The position numbers and the translations under genes are program-made. This document shows, piece after piece, positions 35,875-46,007 of a stretch of DNA of 64,000 nt. The stretch lies in assembly GCA_025358925.1 (NCBI GenBank), contig JANYHT010000015.1, forward strand, positions 1 to 64,000. The letters are read 5' to 3'. A model generated the notes under the pieces. It had not been told where the DNA came from, made no database searches, and was given only the letters and a program-made list of their open reading frames with translations. Numbering within the stretch: the stretch's first letter is position 1; each line of letters opens with the position of its first letter. Source of the DNA: Gemmatimonadaceae bacterium (GTDB lineage Bacteria; Gemmatimonadota; Gemmatimonadetes; Gemmatimonadales; Gemmatimonadaceae).

Positions 35875-37284
35875 CTAAATGTGAATGGCCCGACCGAGCG
35901 CGGCGAGCGCTGCTTCCTTCACCGTTTCCGAGAGCGTAGGATGCGAGTGCACGGTAATGCCAATATCCTCCGCGCTGCCGCGATACTCCATCGCTAACAC
36001 CACTTCCGCCATGAGATCGGCCACGTTCGGCCCAATCATGTGTGCACCAAGAATTTCGTCAGTCTCTTTGTCGACGACAACTTTCACGAATCCCTGCGTC
36101 TCGCCCATCGTGCGCGCGCGACCGTTCGCGCTAAACGGGAATTTACCGATGCGATAGGCTCGCCCACTCGCTTTTACTTCCGATTCGGTCAGCCCAACAG
36201 TCGCGATCTCGGGCCACGTGTACACGATGCCCGGCACCGTTCGCTGATGCATATGTACCGGTTTGCCCGCAATAACTTCGGCCGCAACAACACCCTCTTC
36301 TTCGGCTTTGTGCGCGAGCAATTTGCCACCAACCACATCGCCAATCGCAAACACGTCGGGCAAGTTCGTGCGTTGTTGATCGTCAACTACAATTTCGCCG
36401 CGCGCACCAAGCGCGAGACCCAATGCTGTCGCATCAATGCCGCTGAGCACGGGTTTGCGTCCGACAGACACGAGGACACAGTCCGCCTCAATCGACGACG
36501 TAACGCCGCCTTTCTCGACGTGAATTGTCACACCATCAATGCGCACGTCAGCACCGGTGACGTTTGTGCCAACGAGAATCTCCAATCCCTGCTTCCGAAA
36601 AATACGATCAGCGTCTTTCACAACATCGTCATCGTTGCCGGGCAAAATTGTTGGCGCGAATTCAACAACGGTGACTTTCGCTCCCAGCCTGCGCCACACG
36701 GAGCCGAGTTCGAGTCCGATCACGCCACCGCCCACTACGACCAAATGCATGGGCACATCGGTCAACGAGAGCGCGCCCACATTCGACAGCACTCGACGTT
36801 CATCGAATTTGAGAAACGGCAACTGCACCGGCACTGATCCCGTGGCAATGATCACCGATTTCCCCTGCCACGACGTGATGGAACCGTCGTTCGCGCGCAC
36901 CTCAATCAGATTGCCCGGCTTGAGGGTGCCAAAGCCACGCGCCCACGTGACTTTGTTTTTCCTGAAAAGAAACTCGACACCTTTGGTATTGGAGGCCACA
37001 ACATCGATCTTGCGCGCCATCATCGTGGCAAGGTCGATACCGAGGCCGTCCACTTTGATACCATGTTCGGCAGCATGCAGCCGCAGCCACTCGTATTGTT
37101 CAGACGAGTGAAGTAGCGCCTTGGAGGGAATACATCCGACGTTCACGCACGTGCCGCCTAGGGTGTTGTCGGCTTCAACGCAGGTAACAGAAAGGCCAAG
37201 TTGGGCGGCGCGGATGCTCGCGACATATCCTCCTGGGCCACCGCCGAGGACGAGAACGTCCGCCGTTTGAGTCTGAAGTGTCAT
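35875..37284 (-). CDS. Dihydrolipoyl dehydrogenase (E3)
   Basis: FAD enzyme that reoxidises the lipoyl group of 2-oxoacid dehydrogenase complexes with NAD+. 469 residues: the FAD-binding GGGPGGY, the redox disulfide GGTCVNVGCIPSK (C46, C51), the NAD-binding GGGVIGLELG, and the C-terminal catalytic His-Glu in HSHPTLSE (H448, E453). Normal length. It is the third gene of a minus-strand set with E2 and an MFS transporter, but a 230-bp gap with a hairpin precedes it, so it probably has its own promoter. Confidence 0.95.
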   Translation of the reverse strand: MTLQTQTADVLVLGGGPGGYVASIRAAQLGLSVTCVEADNTLGGTCVNVGCIPSKALLHSSEQYEWLRLHAAEHGIKVDGLGIDLATMMARKIDVVASNTKGVEFLFRKNKVTWARGFGTLKPGNLIEVRANDGSITSWQGKSVIIATGSVPVQLPFLKFDERRVLSNVGALSLTDVPMHLVVVGGGVIGLELGSVWRRLGAKVTVVEFAPTILPGNDDDVVKDADRIFRKQGLEILVGTNVTGADVRIDGVTIHVEKGGVTSSIEADCVLVSVGRKPVLSGIDATALGLALGARGEIVVDDQQRTNLPDVFAIGDVVGGKLLAHKAEEEGVVAAEVIAGKPVHMHQRTVPGIVYTWPEIATVGLTESEVKASGRAYRIGKFPFSANGRARTMGETQGFVKVVVDKETDEILGAHMIGPNVADLMAEVVLAMEYRGSAEDIGITVHSHPTLSETVKEAALAALGRAIHI

Positions 37285-37440
37285 GCGCGAAAGTTATCCG
37301 ACGATACGTCACCTTGCCGAAACTTGTGACGTGCAGTGCACAATTGCGTCTATAAGCTGAACGGCACGAAGTTCGCATATGTGCTACGTATCGTTGGTCG
37401 TGACTTCAATCTTCGCATTGTAGCGTGATCCAACGACGCC

Positions 37441-37483
37441 CGACGTCCCTCACGGTTTACCCGTAAGGGGCGTCGTGGTTTTT
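37441..37483 (+). terminator. Plus-strand terminator-like hairpin with T-run
   Basis: CGACGTCCC (37441-37449) pairs with GGGGCGTCG (37467-37475) and ACGG with CCGT inside; five T residues follow at 37479-37483. No plus-strand gene precedes it; both flanking genes are on the minus strand. It may end a small plus-strand RNA, or act from the minus side as a weaker structure after the MFS gene. Confidence 0.5.
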
Positions 37484-37513
37484 AGGTGTAATTCTGAAAA
37501 GATTGCCGCTTGA

Positions 37514-38803
37514 TCAATCGACCCAGTCGCGCGACAGTCGGACTGACGCGATGACAAGCAGTATGGCGCTCAACGCATAGAAACCTAGCCCATAGCTAAT
37601 GGCGTACCGCATCGACTCCGCACCGTATCGCGGTGCTAACTGATCGGACAAAAAGCCAAAAAACCATAGCCCGACGGCGATCCCCAGCAAGTTGTTAATC
37701 AACAGAAATAATGCGGACGTGGTGGTGCGCATATTTGCCGGTGCCAGATGTTGCACGGCGCCGAGCACCGGGCCAAGCCACGCCAAATTCAATCCCGTTG
37801 GAATCAGAAAGAAAATGAATGCCCAACTGAGCGAAGTGGTGTTCATGGCCAGCAGAAAACAGGGCAGTGCGATGAGGAAGCAAATTGCCGGAGCCAACGC
37901 ATACGCCGCACGATTTTTCGCTCCGAACCGATCAGCCAACCATCCACCTAACCAGATCCCCGCCCCGCCGCCGAGCAAGGAAATACCGCTGTAGTAAACA
38001 GACGTTTGCGCCAGCGTGAGCCCGAGACTGCGAATGAAAAACGAGGGGAGCCAAAACGCCACGCCGTATCCGCAAATGGACGACGACGCGGCGCCAAACG
38101 CGAGCAGCCAAAAACTGGGCTTGGGAAACACCGTCGCAAGCACGGCGTTGAAACGCGGCGCGATATTCGCGACGGGAACGCCACCAGCCGAGTCCAGTCC
38201 CCCACGGACTGGATCTTTGACAACCCATTTGAAGACCGGCGCCAGCAGCAGTCCCGCAGCCCCAACCGAAACGAACGCCCAGCGCCAATTGACGTACGCG
38301 GCAATTAGTCCGCCAAACAAAACACCAAGCGCCGTGCCGAGCGGAATGCCGAACGAGTACGCGGCGAGCGCGCGCGCGCGCTGCGTACTCGGGAAGTAGT
38401 CGCTGATCAGCGAATACGCCGGCGCCACGCCACCAGCTTCGCCAACACCAACACCCATGCGCGCGGCAAACAACGACCAGAAACCGCCCGCGAGTCCGCA
38501 CGTCATTGTGAACGCGCTCCATAGTGCGAGGGCGGCAGTCATGATCCACGTTCGACTCACGCGATCAGCGAGCCATGCAATGGGCACGCCGAGCGTGGTA
38601 TAAAGCGCGGCAAACGCAACGCCACCCATCACGCCGAGTTGCGTGTCCGTGAGACCTAAGTCGTGCTTGATGGGCTCTTTTAAAATGCCGAGAACTTGAC
38701 GATCAAGAAAGTTGAACGTGTATGCGAGGATCAGCATCGCCAGCACGACGTAGCGATAGCGACCGCCGCGCTCTGCGGGGTTTTCTGTGATGGACTGGCT
38801 CAC
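37514..38803 (-). CDS. MFS transporter
   Basis: Integral membrane protein of 429 residues with about 12 TM helices. The loop after helix 2 has the shape of the MFS signature (WLADRVSRTW), and a related motif occurs after helix 8 (LADRFGAKNR). The N-terminal FLDRQVLGILKEPIKHDLGLTDTQLGVMGG is typical of the spinster-like/hexuronate branch. GTG start, 9 nt after the E2 stop, so it should be co-transcribed with it. The substrate could be a carboxylate linked to the 2-oxoacid complex, but that is a guess from position. Confidence 0.85.
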   Translation of the reverse strand: MSQSITENPAERGGRYRYVVLAMLILAYTFNFLDRQVLGILKEPIKHDLGLTDTQLGVMGGVAFAALYTTLGVPIAWLADRVSRTWIMTAALALWSAFTMTCGLAGGFWSLFAARMGVGVGEAGGVAPAYSLISDYFPSTQRARALAAYSFGIPLGTALGVLFGGLIAAYVNWRWAFVSVGAAGLLLAPVFKWVVKDPVRGGLDSAGGVPVANIAPRFNAVLATVFPKPSFWLLAFGAASSSICGYGVAFWLPSFFIRSLGLTLAQTSVYYSGISLLGGGAGIWLGGWLADRFGAKNRAAYALAPAICFLIALPCFLLAMNTTSLSWAFIFFLIPTGLNLAWLGPVLGAVQHLAPANMRTTTSALFLLINNLLGIAVGLWFFGFLSDQLAPRYGAESMRYAISYGLGFYALSAILLVIASVRLSRDWVD

Positions 38804-38812
38804 TGAGCTTCG

Positions 38813-40024
38813 TTAGACAACAAGCATTGCACCTGGATCTTCCATGAGCTCTTTAAAACGCACGAGAAAGAGCACCGCTTGCTGACCGTCAATCATGCGA
38901 TGATCATACGACAGGGCGACGTACATCATCGGCCGAATTTCTACTTTCCCATCGATAGCTACAGGACGGTCCTGCGTTTTGTGCAGGCCAAGAATGGCGA
39001 CTTGCGGATAGTTGATAATTGGGGTCGAGACTAACGAACCAAACACCCCGCCATTCGTGATGGTGAAGCTACCGCCGGTGAGATCGTCCATTGATAACTT
39101 TCCGTCACGCGCGCGCTTGGCTACGGCCGCGATGTCTTTGCCGATCTCTATGATGCTCTTCGTATCCGCATCTTTGACATTCGGCACCACAAGCCCGGCG
39201 TCCGACGCGACCGCAATGCCCATGTTCACGTAATGCTTGTAGACAATGGTGTCACCATCAATCTGCGCGTTTACTGCGGGATAGGCTTTGAGCGCGTGAC
39301 ACGCCGCTTTCACGAAAAACGGCATGAATGACAGCTTCACGCCCTGCTCTTTTTCGACGCGCTCTTTCAGTCGTTCACGCAGGGCAGAGATCGCCGACAT
39401 GTCGATCTCATTGAACGTGGTCAAATGCGCTGTTTGATGTTGCGAGAGCAACAAGTTCTCGGCGATGCGCTTTCTTCGCGTGGTCATTTTTTCGCGCGTT
39501 TCACGGGCGCTTGCGTCGACACTCGATCTGATCGGCGTGGCCATCGGCGCACTAATAGCGGCTACGACAGGTACCGTCGTTTCGATTGCCGCAACCACGT
39601 CAGGCTTGCTGATCACACCGCCGCGACCCGTGCCTGGCACTGAGGCGACGTTCACACCGGCTTCCGTCGCCAAGCGGTGTGCAGCCGGTGAAACCTTGAC
39701 TGCTTGGACTTCGGCGGCAGGAGCGGGGTGCGGTGCGGCTGCAGGAGCAACGGGTGCCGGAACTGGCGCCGTTGCGACCACCGCACCACTGCCCGGACCG
39801 ATTTCGCCGAGTGTCGCACCTACCGACACGACCTCCCCTTCTTGTTTTTGTCGCGTCGATAAAACACCCGCTTCGAGCGCAGGCACTTCGACGGTGATCT
39901 TATCCGTCTCGAGCTCGACGAGCGTTTCCCCGGCCGCGACTACGTCGCCTTCCTTTTTCAGCCAGCGGGATACTGTCGCTTCGACGATGGATTCCCCAAG
40001 AGGCGGGACCTTGATAGACGCCAT
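38813..40024 (-). CDS. Dihydrolipoamide acyltransferase (E2), SucB-type
   Basis: Core of a 2-oxoacid dehydrogenase complex, 403 residues. One lipoyl domain with the lipoylated Lys42 in [13 protein letters not shown], an Ala/Pro-rich linker (~85-110), the E3-binding domain ([26 protein letters not shown]), and the catalytic domain ending in SYDHRMIDG (H375, D379). The ETDKITVEV context and single lipoyl domain fit 2-oxoglutarate dehydrogenase E2. No E1 gene is in the window. Followed by MFS and E3 genes. Confidence 0.93.
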   Translation of the reverse strand: MASIKVPPLGESIVEATVSRWLKKEGDVVAAGETLVELETDKITVEVPALEAGVLSTRQKQEGEVVSVGATLGEIGPGSGAVVATAPVPAPVAPAAAPHPAPAAEVQAVKVSPAAHRLATEAGVNVASVPGTGRGGVISKPDVVAAIETTVPVVAAISAPMATPIRSSVDASARETREKMTTRRKRIAENLLLSQHQTAHLTTFNEIDMSAISALRERLKERVEKEQGVKLSFMPFFVKAACHALKAYPAVNAQIDGDTIVYKHYVNMGIAVASDAGLVVPNVKDADTKSIIEIGKDIAAVAKRARDGKLSMDDLTGGSFTITNGGVFGSLVSTPIINYPQVAILGLHKTQDRPVAIDGKVEIRPMMYVALSYDHRMIDGQQAVLFLVRFKELMEDPGAMLVV

Positions 40025-40123
40025 AAGAAAAACGGATGCGGTGAACTAACGAGTGGGGTGCGAGTGCCCAAATATATGACTCGGACCAATGTGGGTTCAG
40101 CAACGCTCACCGTATTGTTGTAC

Positions 40124-41164
40124 ATGCGAGCTCTCACCATTGATGCCCACGGCGGAGTCGAACAACTCCGCTACCGCGAGGATCTTCCGGTCCCGGATCT
40201 CGTCAGCCCCGACGAAGTCCGGGTGCGCATCCAAGCGGCCGCGCTCAATCGCCTCGACCTTTGGGTGCTCAACGGCATTCCCGGAGTAAAAATCCACCCC
40301 GGATGGGTGCTCGGCTCCGATGGCGCGGGTGTCGTCGATGCCATCGGCGCGAACGTTCACGATGTTTCGGTCGGCGATCGGGTCATCATCAATCCGGGCA
40401 TCGTTGATCGCACGTGCCAGTGCGAATATTGCCGAGAAAACGATCAACCGTTGTGCCTCACCTACGGCATTTTAGGTGAGCATCGTCCCGGTACGTTGGC
40501 TGAGTATGTCGTCGTACCGGCCATGAATGTGCGGACAATTCCCGACGGTATTTCGATTGAACAGGCGGCGGCATTTCCTCTGGCAACACTTACCGCATGG
40601 CGGATGATCGTTACCCGCGCGCAGGTGCAGCCGCGCGATAACGTGCTGATTTGGGGCATCGGTGGTGGTGTCGCGCTCGCGGCATTGCAGATCGTGAAGC
40701 GCATTGGTGCGACCGCGTGGGTGACGTCGGGCAGTGCGAACAAGCTCGAACGCGCGCGAGCATTGGGCGCCGACCATTTGCTCAACCACGCACAACCGGA
40801 TCTCGGTCGCGAAATTCGTGCGCGTACCGGAAAGCGAGGCGTGGATGTCGTCATCGACTCAGTCGGCGAAGCGACCTTTTCACAATCACTGATTGCCCTC
40901 GGTAAACGCGGACGCTTGGTCACTTGCGGCGGCACGTCAGGTCCGCATGTGCAACTGGACATCCGTCGGATGTTTTGGAATCAGTGGACGCTGATGGGGT
41001 CCACGATGGGTAATGACGCCGAGTTTGACGCGATGACCAGCGCACTGCGCGACGGTGCGCTGTTGCCGCCCGTCGATTCGATCTGGGACTTAGCAGACGG
41101 TCGACAGGCCTTTGAGCGACTCGATTCCGGGGCGCAGTTCGGCAAGGTGGTTGTTCGACTCTGA
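40124..41164 (+). CDS. Zinc-type MDR alcohol dehydrogenase/quinone reductase
   Basis: Medium-chain dehydrogenase/reductase, about 346 residues from the ATG at 40124; an ATG at 40058 would add a poor 22-residue lead. GSDGAGVV, the structural-zinc loop CQCEYCRENDQPLC, the nucleotide-binding IWGIGGGVALAALQ and GKRGVDVVIDSVG are present. Predicted NAD(P)-dependent oxidoreductase; substrate unknown. The start lacks a Shine-Dalgarno; TATTGT (40112-40117) lies six nucleotides before the ATG. Overlaps the next gene by 1 nt. Confidence 0.87.
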   Translation: MRALTIDAHGGVEQLRYREDLPVPDLVSPDEVRVRIQAAALNRLDLWVLNGIPGVKIHPGWVLGSDGAGVVDAIGANVHDVSVGDRVIINPGIVDRTCQCEYCRENDQPLCLTYGILGEHRPGTLAEYVVVPAMNVRTIPDGISIEQAAAFPLATLTAWRMIVTRAQVQPRDNVLIWGIGGGVALAALQIVKRIGATAWVTSGSANKLERARALGADHLLNHAQPDLGREIRARTGKRGVDVVIDSVGEATFSQSLIALGKRGRLVTCGGTSGPHVQLDIRRMFWNQWTLMGSTMGNDAEFDAMTSALRDGALLPPVDSIWDLADGRQAFERLDSGAQFGKVVVRL

Positions 41165-41400
41165 TGCAGACGCCCACGAGCGACGAGGCGCGCTATACTG
41201 CCGACGAAGAACGGGCACTCCGTGAATCGGTGGCTTCGGGAATTGTACCGAACTGCCCGCGATGTGCCGTGCGCATGACGACCCGGCCAATCGGTGGGGG
41301 GTCGTTCGGACTCGGCTATCGACGACAGCGGGAATGGTTGCTTTGCCCGTCGTGTAAACGCAGCGCAATCTTTGATGTGAAGCGGGGCACTCGAACCTGA
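41164..41400 (+). CDS. Small zinc-ribbon protein
   Basis: 78 residues with two CxxC knuckles (CPRC and CPSC) about 34 residues apart, flanked by basic and acidic stretches. The 1-nt TGATG overlap with the dehydrogenase gene argues for a real, coupled gene. Function unknown. Confidence 0.7.
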   Translation: MQTPTSDEARYTADEERALRESVASGIVPNCPRCAVRMTTRPIGGGSFGLGYRRQREWLLCPSCKRSAIFDVKRGTRT

Positions 41401-41516
41401 GGATGTTGTCGCAATTTCCCGGTGCACTTGCTCCCCACCATCGCTAAGTTCCTCCACGGTCCACTCGGATCCGTCCGCGCCGTCGGCCCGGCGCACTTCT
41501 GCCCGACATTTTCGCA

Positions 41517-42416
41517 GTGTCCTACACGCAACTGACCGATACTCTGCGGCTCGCGCAAACAAGCGCACCCAGCGGGAGTGGTGAGTCCACCATCGCCTCA
41601 ACGTTCACCGAACGTCTCGAGCGGAGTTTTTCGCTGCTCGGCGAATTCGTACCGGCGCTTTTTGGGGCGCTCGTCATCCTCTTCGCCGGCTATCTCGTGG
41701 CGAAAGTTGTTGAGAAAGGCACGCAGCGGTTGCTCCGCCGCGTGCACTTCAATCAGCTCCTCGAGCGTGGTGGTGTCATGCACGCCGTCGAGCGCTCAGG
41801 ATCGCATCTCAACCCTGCAAAAGTGGTGTCGAACTTACTCTTCTGGTTCGTCATGTTTGCGGTACTGCTGATCGCGGCGAATGCCATCGGACTTGAGTCA
41901 CTGGCCAACGTGTTTTCGGAGTTGGTGAGTTACATCCCCAGCGTGATTGCAGCGATCGTGATCATCATTCTGGGTATTGTGCTCGGTGGATTTGTGGGCG
42001 GTCTAATCATGGCATCGGCCGGTGGTCTGCACGGTGGGCCGTGGTTGTCTCGCACGGGACGTGGCGGCGTGATCGTGCTGTCGGTCTTCATGGCACTGCA
42101 GGAGTTAGGCGTGGCGACCGACATCGTCACCACCGCGTTCGCGATCCTCTTTGGCGCCGTCGCATTAGCACTCGCCTTGGCGTTCGGGTTGGGCAACCGC
42201 GATCTGGCGGCGGAAGTAACGCGCGAGTGGTATCAACAATATCGCGCCGAGCGTTCGGCCATCGAAGCGGAAGCGGCGGCCGATGCTGCGGAAGAACTGG
42301 CAGAAGAAGCGTCCGAAGTTGAGACGGACGCTGCCGAAGAAAAGTCAGAGGCGCTCGCCGAGGAGCGTCGTGTTGCAGCCGCGAATCGGAAGTCTGACCC
42401 GGTTGTGCTGACTTGA
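41517..42416 (+). CDS. MscS-related membrane protein with conserved TM-helix repeats
   Basis: 299 residues from a GTG. Four or five TM helices; two segments have the conserved TM-helix pattern seen in small-conductance mechanosensitive channel relatives (VPALFGALVILFAGYLVAKVVEKGTQRLLRR and IPSVIAAIVIIILGIVLGGFVGGLI, each partial here). The beta domain of true MscS is absent; instead the end is a long acidic Ala/Glu coiled tail (~235-285). Channel function is possible but not assured. Coupled by a 1-nt overlap to the next gene. Confidence 0.8.
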   Translation: MSYTQLTDTLRLAQTSAPSGSGESTIASTFTERLERSFSLLGEFVPALFGALVILFAGYLVAKVVEKGTQRLLRRVHFNQLLERGGVMHAVERSGSHLNPAKVVSNLLFWFVMFAVLLIAANAIGLESLANVFSELVSYIPSVIAAIVIIILGIVLGGFVGGLIMASAGGLHGGPWLSRTGRGGVIVLSVFMALQELGVATDIVTTAFAILFGAVALALALAFGLGNRDLAAEVTREWYQQYRAERSAIEAEAAADAAEELAEEASEVETDAAEEKSEALAEERRVAAANRKSDPVVLT

Positions 42417-43300
42417 TGCGGCGTGTGCGACTGGACGCGGCGTTGCTGTTGATTGCGGCGATAATTGGCGGGCCTCTCGCACTGTGCGCGCAAACAAGAA
42501 CAGCGACAAAAGCGGCAACAGCAAAAGGGAAGTCGTTCACGCCGGACAGCGTTGCTGCGATACGGGCCTATCTCGCGGCCGATGATTCGTTTTACGAGGC
42601 GCGTGTATTAGCGGCGCGCGGGCGATATTTGCAGCGCGCGGCGTGGGCGAATCTTGGTGATCGTTGCAATCCTGGATCACTTCGCGTTTTTCCGTCCGAC
42701 ACAACGCCCGCGCAGCGTGAATCGTTGCAGCAGTTGGCGGAACAGATGGAGAGTACCGTGTTAGCGCGCGGTGTCGGCTCACGGCTCGATACGCCTGACG
42801 CCCGCGCGTTGTTGCGTGTGATCGTCGGGTGGGAGGCAGGCATTGATCGACCGCGATGGGATGGTAACGAGCGGGTGCCGCGGAGCGCGATTGCAACGGG
42901 GCTCACCGGCGAGGTGCCGGATCCGCGCGGAAAAGGCTGTCTCAAGTCTCCAACCGCGGCGGATACGGTGACCGTTGTGGTGCCGGGATTTGCGGGCATG
43001 GATTTTCCAAACGCCTCGACACCACGCGTGAAGGGTTACTTCGGCGCGCTTGCGCAACAACACGCGCGTGATGAGTTCTTTTCCGCCGTCGGTCGGAAGG
43101 ATGTCACGGCCGAGTTGTCGTACATTTTGGTAGCGCCAATCGTGATTTGGCGTGGGTGGGCACTCGTTGGCGTGGACCGTCCGCGCGAGAAGGGTGGTGT
43201 AGAAATTGGAGTCGCGAGCAATGGCGGCGCGGTATATCTGATGCACCGAAGTGGGGTGGAATGGCGCCTTCTATCAGTTGTTCGGAGCTGGGGTTCCTGA
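42416..43300 (+). CDS. Unknown exported protein
   Basis: 294 residues with a signal peptide (RRVRLDAALLLIAAIIGGPLALCAQ). The start ATG at 42416 overlaps the previous stop (TGATG). The mature part contains an N-terminal helical region and a C-terminal strand-rich region ending in a run of short hydrophobic strands. One conserved-looking Cys pair (DRCNPGS and GKGCLKS) could form a disulfide. No family recognised. Confidence 0.7.
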   Translation: MRRVRLDAALLLIAAIIGGPLALCAQTRTATKAATAKGKSFTPDSVAAIRAYLAADDSFYEARVLAARGRYLQRAAWANLGDRCNPGSLRVFPSDTTPAQRESLQQLAEQMESTVLARGVGSRLDTPDARALLRVIVGWEAGIDRPRWDGNERVPRSAIATGLTGEVPDPRGKGCLKSPTAADTVTVVVPGFAGMDFPNASTPRVKGYFGALAQQHARDEFFSAVGRKDVTAELSYILVAPIVIWRGWALVGVDRPREKGGVEIGVASNGGAVYLMHRSGVEWRLLSVVRSWGS

Positions 43301-43347
43301 GCTCGCTTTGAAGCCGTTTGTAAGTCGTTGAAACGTAAAGGTTTACG

Positions 43348-43422
43348 AGCGGCTCTTCGCGTTGATTTCACGTGGCGAGCCGCTTAGATTTGATAGGTTG
43401 TCAACCTCCTGCTGGACCTCCT
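43348..43422 (+). promoter_or_regulatory. gyrA leader: hairpin, palindrome and two anti-Shine-Dalgarno words
   Basis: AGCGGCTC (43348-43355) pairs with GAGCCGCT (43377-43384). Then AGGTTG-T-CAACCT (43395-43407) is a perfect palindrome. ACCTCCT occurs at 43404-43410 and 43416-43422, matching the 16S rRNA 3' end rather than its complement. No Shine-Dalgarno precedes the ATG at 43436. Confidence 0.5.
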
Positions 43423-43435
43423 CCCCCGCCGTCAC

Positions 43436-45982
43436 ATGACTGCTCCGAACGCCCGCGAACGTATTCTGCCTCGCTTAATTGATGAGGAGATAAAGGAATC
43501 GTTCATCAATTATTCGATGAGTGTCATCGTCTCACGTGCGTTGCCTGACGTGCGCGATGGACTCAAGCCCGTGCATCGTCGTGTGTTGTACGCGATGAAC
43601 GAGGCCGGACTATTGCCGGGACGTCCGTTCAAAAAATGTGCGACCGTCGTTGGTGATGTGCTCGGTAAGTATCACCCGCACGGCGACTCGAGCGTGTACG
43701 ACGCGCTCGTGCGCATGGTGCAGACCTTCTCGTTGCGATATCCCTTGGTGGACGGGCAGGGCAATTTTGGTTCGTTGGATGGCGATCGTGCGGCCGCGTA
43801 TCGGTATACCGAATCGCGTCTCACGCGAATGGCGGCGGAAATGCTCACGGACATCGACAAGAATACGGTCGTGTTCGTGCCGAACTTTGACGATCGGTTG
43901 CAAGAGCCGAGTGTGTTGCCTTCGGGCGTTCCCAACTTGCTGGTGAATGGGTCGTCGGGCATCGCGGTTGGCATGGCCACAAACATTCCGCCGCACAATT
44001 TTCGTGAGATTTCGGAAGCGGTGATCACGCTCATCGATAATCCGGATCTTGCCGCTGCGGAGCTTCGAAAGATTGTGAAGGGCCCGGACTTTCCGACTGG
44101 CGGATTTATTTACGGTCGCGCGGGCATCGCCGATTATCAGGATACCGGACGTGGGCGTATCGTCATGCGCGCGCGCGCGGTGATCGAAGAGAAAGAGTCG
44201 AGCGGTCGGTCGCAAATCGTTGTGACTGAAGTGCCGTATCAGGTGAACAAGGCCAAGTTGGTGGCGGACATCGCCGACTTGGTGCGTGAGCAGAAGTTGA
44301 CTGGCATTAGTGCGCTGCGTGATGAATCAGATCGCGACGGTATACGCGTGGTCGTTGAGCTCAAACGCGATGCGATTCCGCGCGTGGTACTCAATCAGCT
44401 GTATAAGCACACCACCATGCAGTCGACGTTTGGCGTCATCATGTTGGCGTTGGTGCCGGACGTGAACACGCGGCAGCTCGTGCCGAAAGTGCTCACGCTC
44501 AAGCAGTGTCTCTTGCACTTCATCGAGCATCGCCATGAAGTAATTGTACGTCGCACGCAGTTTGATCTTGATAAGGCGCTCGAACGTGCGCACATCCTTG
44601 AAGGGTTGAAAATTGCGGTCGATCACATCGACGAAGTCATCGCGCTCATTCGCGCCGCCGACGATACGCCGTCGGCGAGTGCGCAGTTGCAATCGCGTTT
44701 TGCACTGAGTGAGCGTCAAGCTGAGGCCATTCTCAATCTGCGCCTCGCCAAGCTCACGAATCTCGAGCGCGATAAGCTCGAAGAAGAGTTGGTTGAAGTG
44801 CGCGCGTTTATTGGGGAGATGCGTGGCATTCTCGAGTCGAAGCCGCGTCGCATGGAGATCATGAAGGGTGAATTGCTCAAAGTGACGGAGCAGTTCGGCG
44901 ATGAGCGTCGTACCGAAATCGTGAGCGATGAGGGCGAGTTCTCGATCGAAGACTTGATCGCCGAAGAAGAGATGGTGGTGACGATCTCGCATCAGGGTTA
45001 CGTGAAGCGTACGGCCGTGTCGCTCTACAATCGGCAAGGTCGCGGCGGTAGGGGCAAGCAAGGCGCCGATCTCAAAGATGGCGACTTCATGGAGCGGTTT
45101 TATGTCGTGTCGACCCACACGTACATCCTGATTTTCACTGATGATGGTCGATGCTTCTGGATTAAGGTGCACGAGTTGCCGCAGGCCGGACGCGATACGC
45201 GCGGCAAGCCGATCGTCAACTTGATCAACGTCACACCAGACACGCGTATTCGCGCGGTTGTGCCCGTGCGCGAGTTTACCGACAGCGAGTTCTTACTATT
45301 CTGCACAAAGAACGGCACTGTAAAGAAGACCGCGTTGTCGCAGTACTCGAATCCTCGCGCGAATGGCATCAAGGCCATCAAGATCGAGGACGACGATGAG
45401 TTGATGGATGTGCAGGTCACCAGCGGTTCCAACGACGTGGTCTTGGCGACGCGTCACGCGCTTTCGGTGCGATTCCACGAGAGTGACGTTCGCGAGATGG
45501 GACGCGACACCACGGGCGTGAAGGGCATCGAGTTGCGTCCGGGCGATAGCGTCGTAGGCATGGTCGTGATCAAGCGCGACTCTACGCTGCTGGTTGTGAC
45601 GCAAAAGGGGCTAGGGAAGTGCTCTGACATCGAGGAATACCGCGTCCAGAAGCGCGGCGGAAAAGGCATTCTCACGCTCAATCGCACCGACCGTACTGGT
45701 GACGTCGTGGCATTGATGGAAGTCGTACCGGCAGACGAGTTGATGCTGATGACTCGGCAAGGCGTTGCGATTCGTATCAAGGTGAGCGAAATCCGCGTCG
45801 CCAGTCGCGCGACGCAGGGTGTGAAGCTCGTGGCCCTCGACGACAAGGACATCGTGTCCGCCGTCGCTCGTGTTATTCCCGACGATAAGGACACCGTGAT
45901 CGACGCTGTCGAAGCTACGTCTGCGGATCCAGGGTTTGGTGAGCTCGGCCTCACCGATGGTGATGCTGGCGGGGGCGCATGA
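43436..45982 (+). CDS. DNA gyrase subunit A
   Basis: ATP-dependent supercoiling enzyme, DNA-cleaving subunit, 848 residues. Catalytic Tyr124 in [10 protein letters not shown]. The quinolone-resistance region reads [14 protein letters not shown], with Ser85 and Asp89 at the E. coli S83 and D87 positions, i.e. the sensitive-type residues. The C-terminal beta-pinwheel has the GyrA box as [10 protein letters not shown], where the second residue is Gly instead of the usual Arg. The tail is acidic. gyrB is not adjacent. No Shine-Dalgarno; the leader is pyrimidine-rich. Confidence 0.97.
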   Translation: MTAPNARERILPRLIDEEIKESFINYSMSVIVSRALPDVRDGLKPVHRRVLYAMNEAGLLPGRPFKKCATVVGDVLGKYHPHGDSSVYDALVRMVQTFSLRYPLVDGQGNFGSLDGDRAAAYRYTESRLTRMAAEMLTDIDKNTVVFVPNFDDRLQEPSVLPSGVPNLLVNGSSGIAVGMATNIPPHNFREISEAVITLIDNPDLAAAELRKIVKGPDFPTGGFIYGRAGIADYQDTGRGRIVMRARAVIEEKESSGRSQIVVTEVPYQVNKAKLVADIADLVREQKLTGISALRDESDRDGIRVVVELKRDAIPRVVLNQLYKHTTMQSTFGVIMLALVPDVNTRQLVPKVLTLKQCLLHFIEHRHEVIVRRTQFDLDKALERAHILEGLKIAVDHIDEVIALIRAADDTPSASAQLQSRFALSERQAEAILNLRLAKLTNLERDKLEEELVEVRAFIGEMRGILESKPRRMEIMKGELLKVTEQFGDERRTEIVSDEGEFSIEDLIAEEEMVVTISHQGYVKRTAVSLYNRQGRGGRGKQGADLKDGDFMERFYVVSTHTYILIFTDDGRCFWIKVHELPQAGRDTRGKPIVNLINVTPDTRIRAVVPVREFTDSEFLLFCTKNGTVKKTALSQYSNPRANGIKAIKIEDDDELMDVQVTSGSNDVVLATRHALSVRFHESDVREMGRDTTGVKGIELRPGDSVVGMVVIKRDSTLLVVTQKGLGKCSDIEEYRVQKRGGKGILTLNRTDRTGDVVALMEVVPADELMLMTRQGVAIRIKVSEIRVASRATQGVKLVALDDKDIVSAVARVIPDDKDTVIDAVEATSADPGFGELGLTDGDAGGGA

Positions 45983-46007
45983 TCGCGAAACACGTCACGT
46001 GTTGCCG

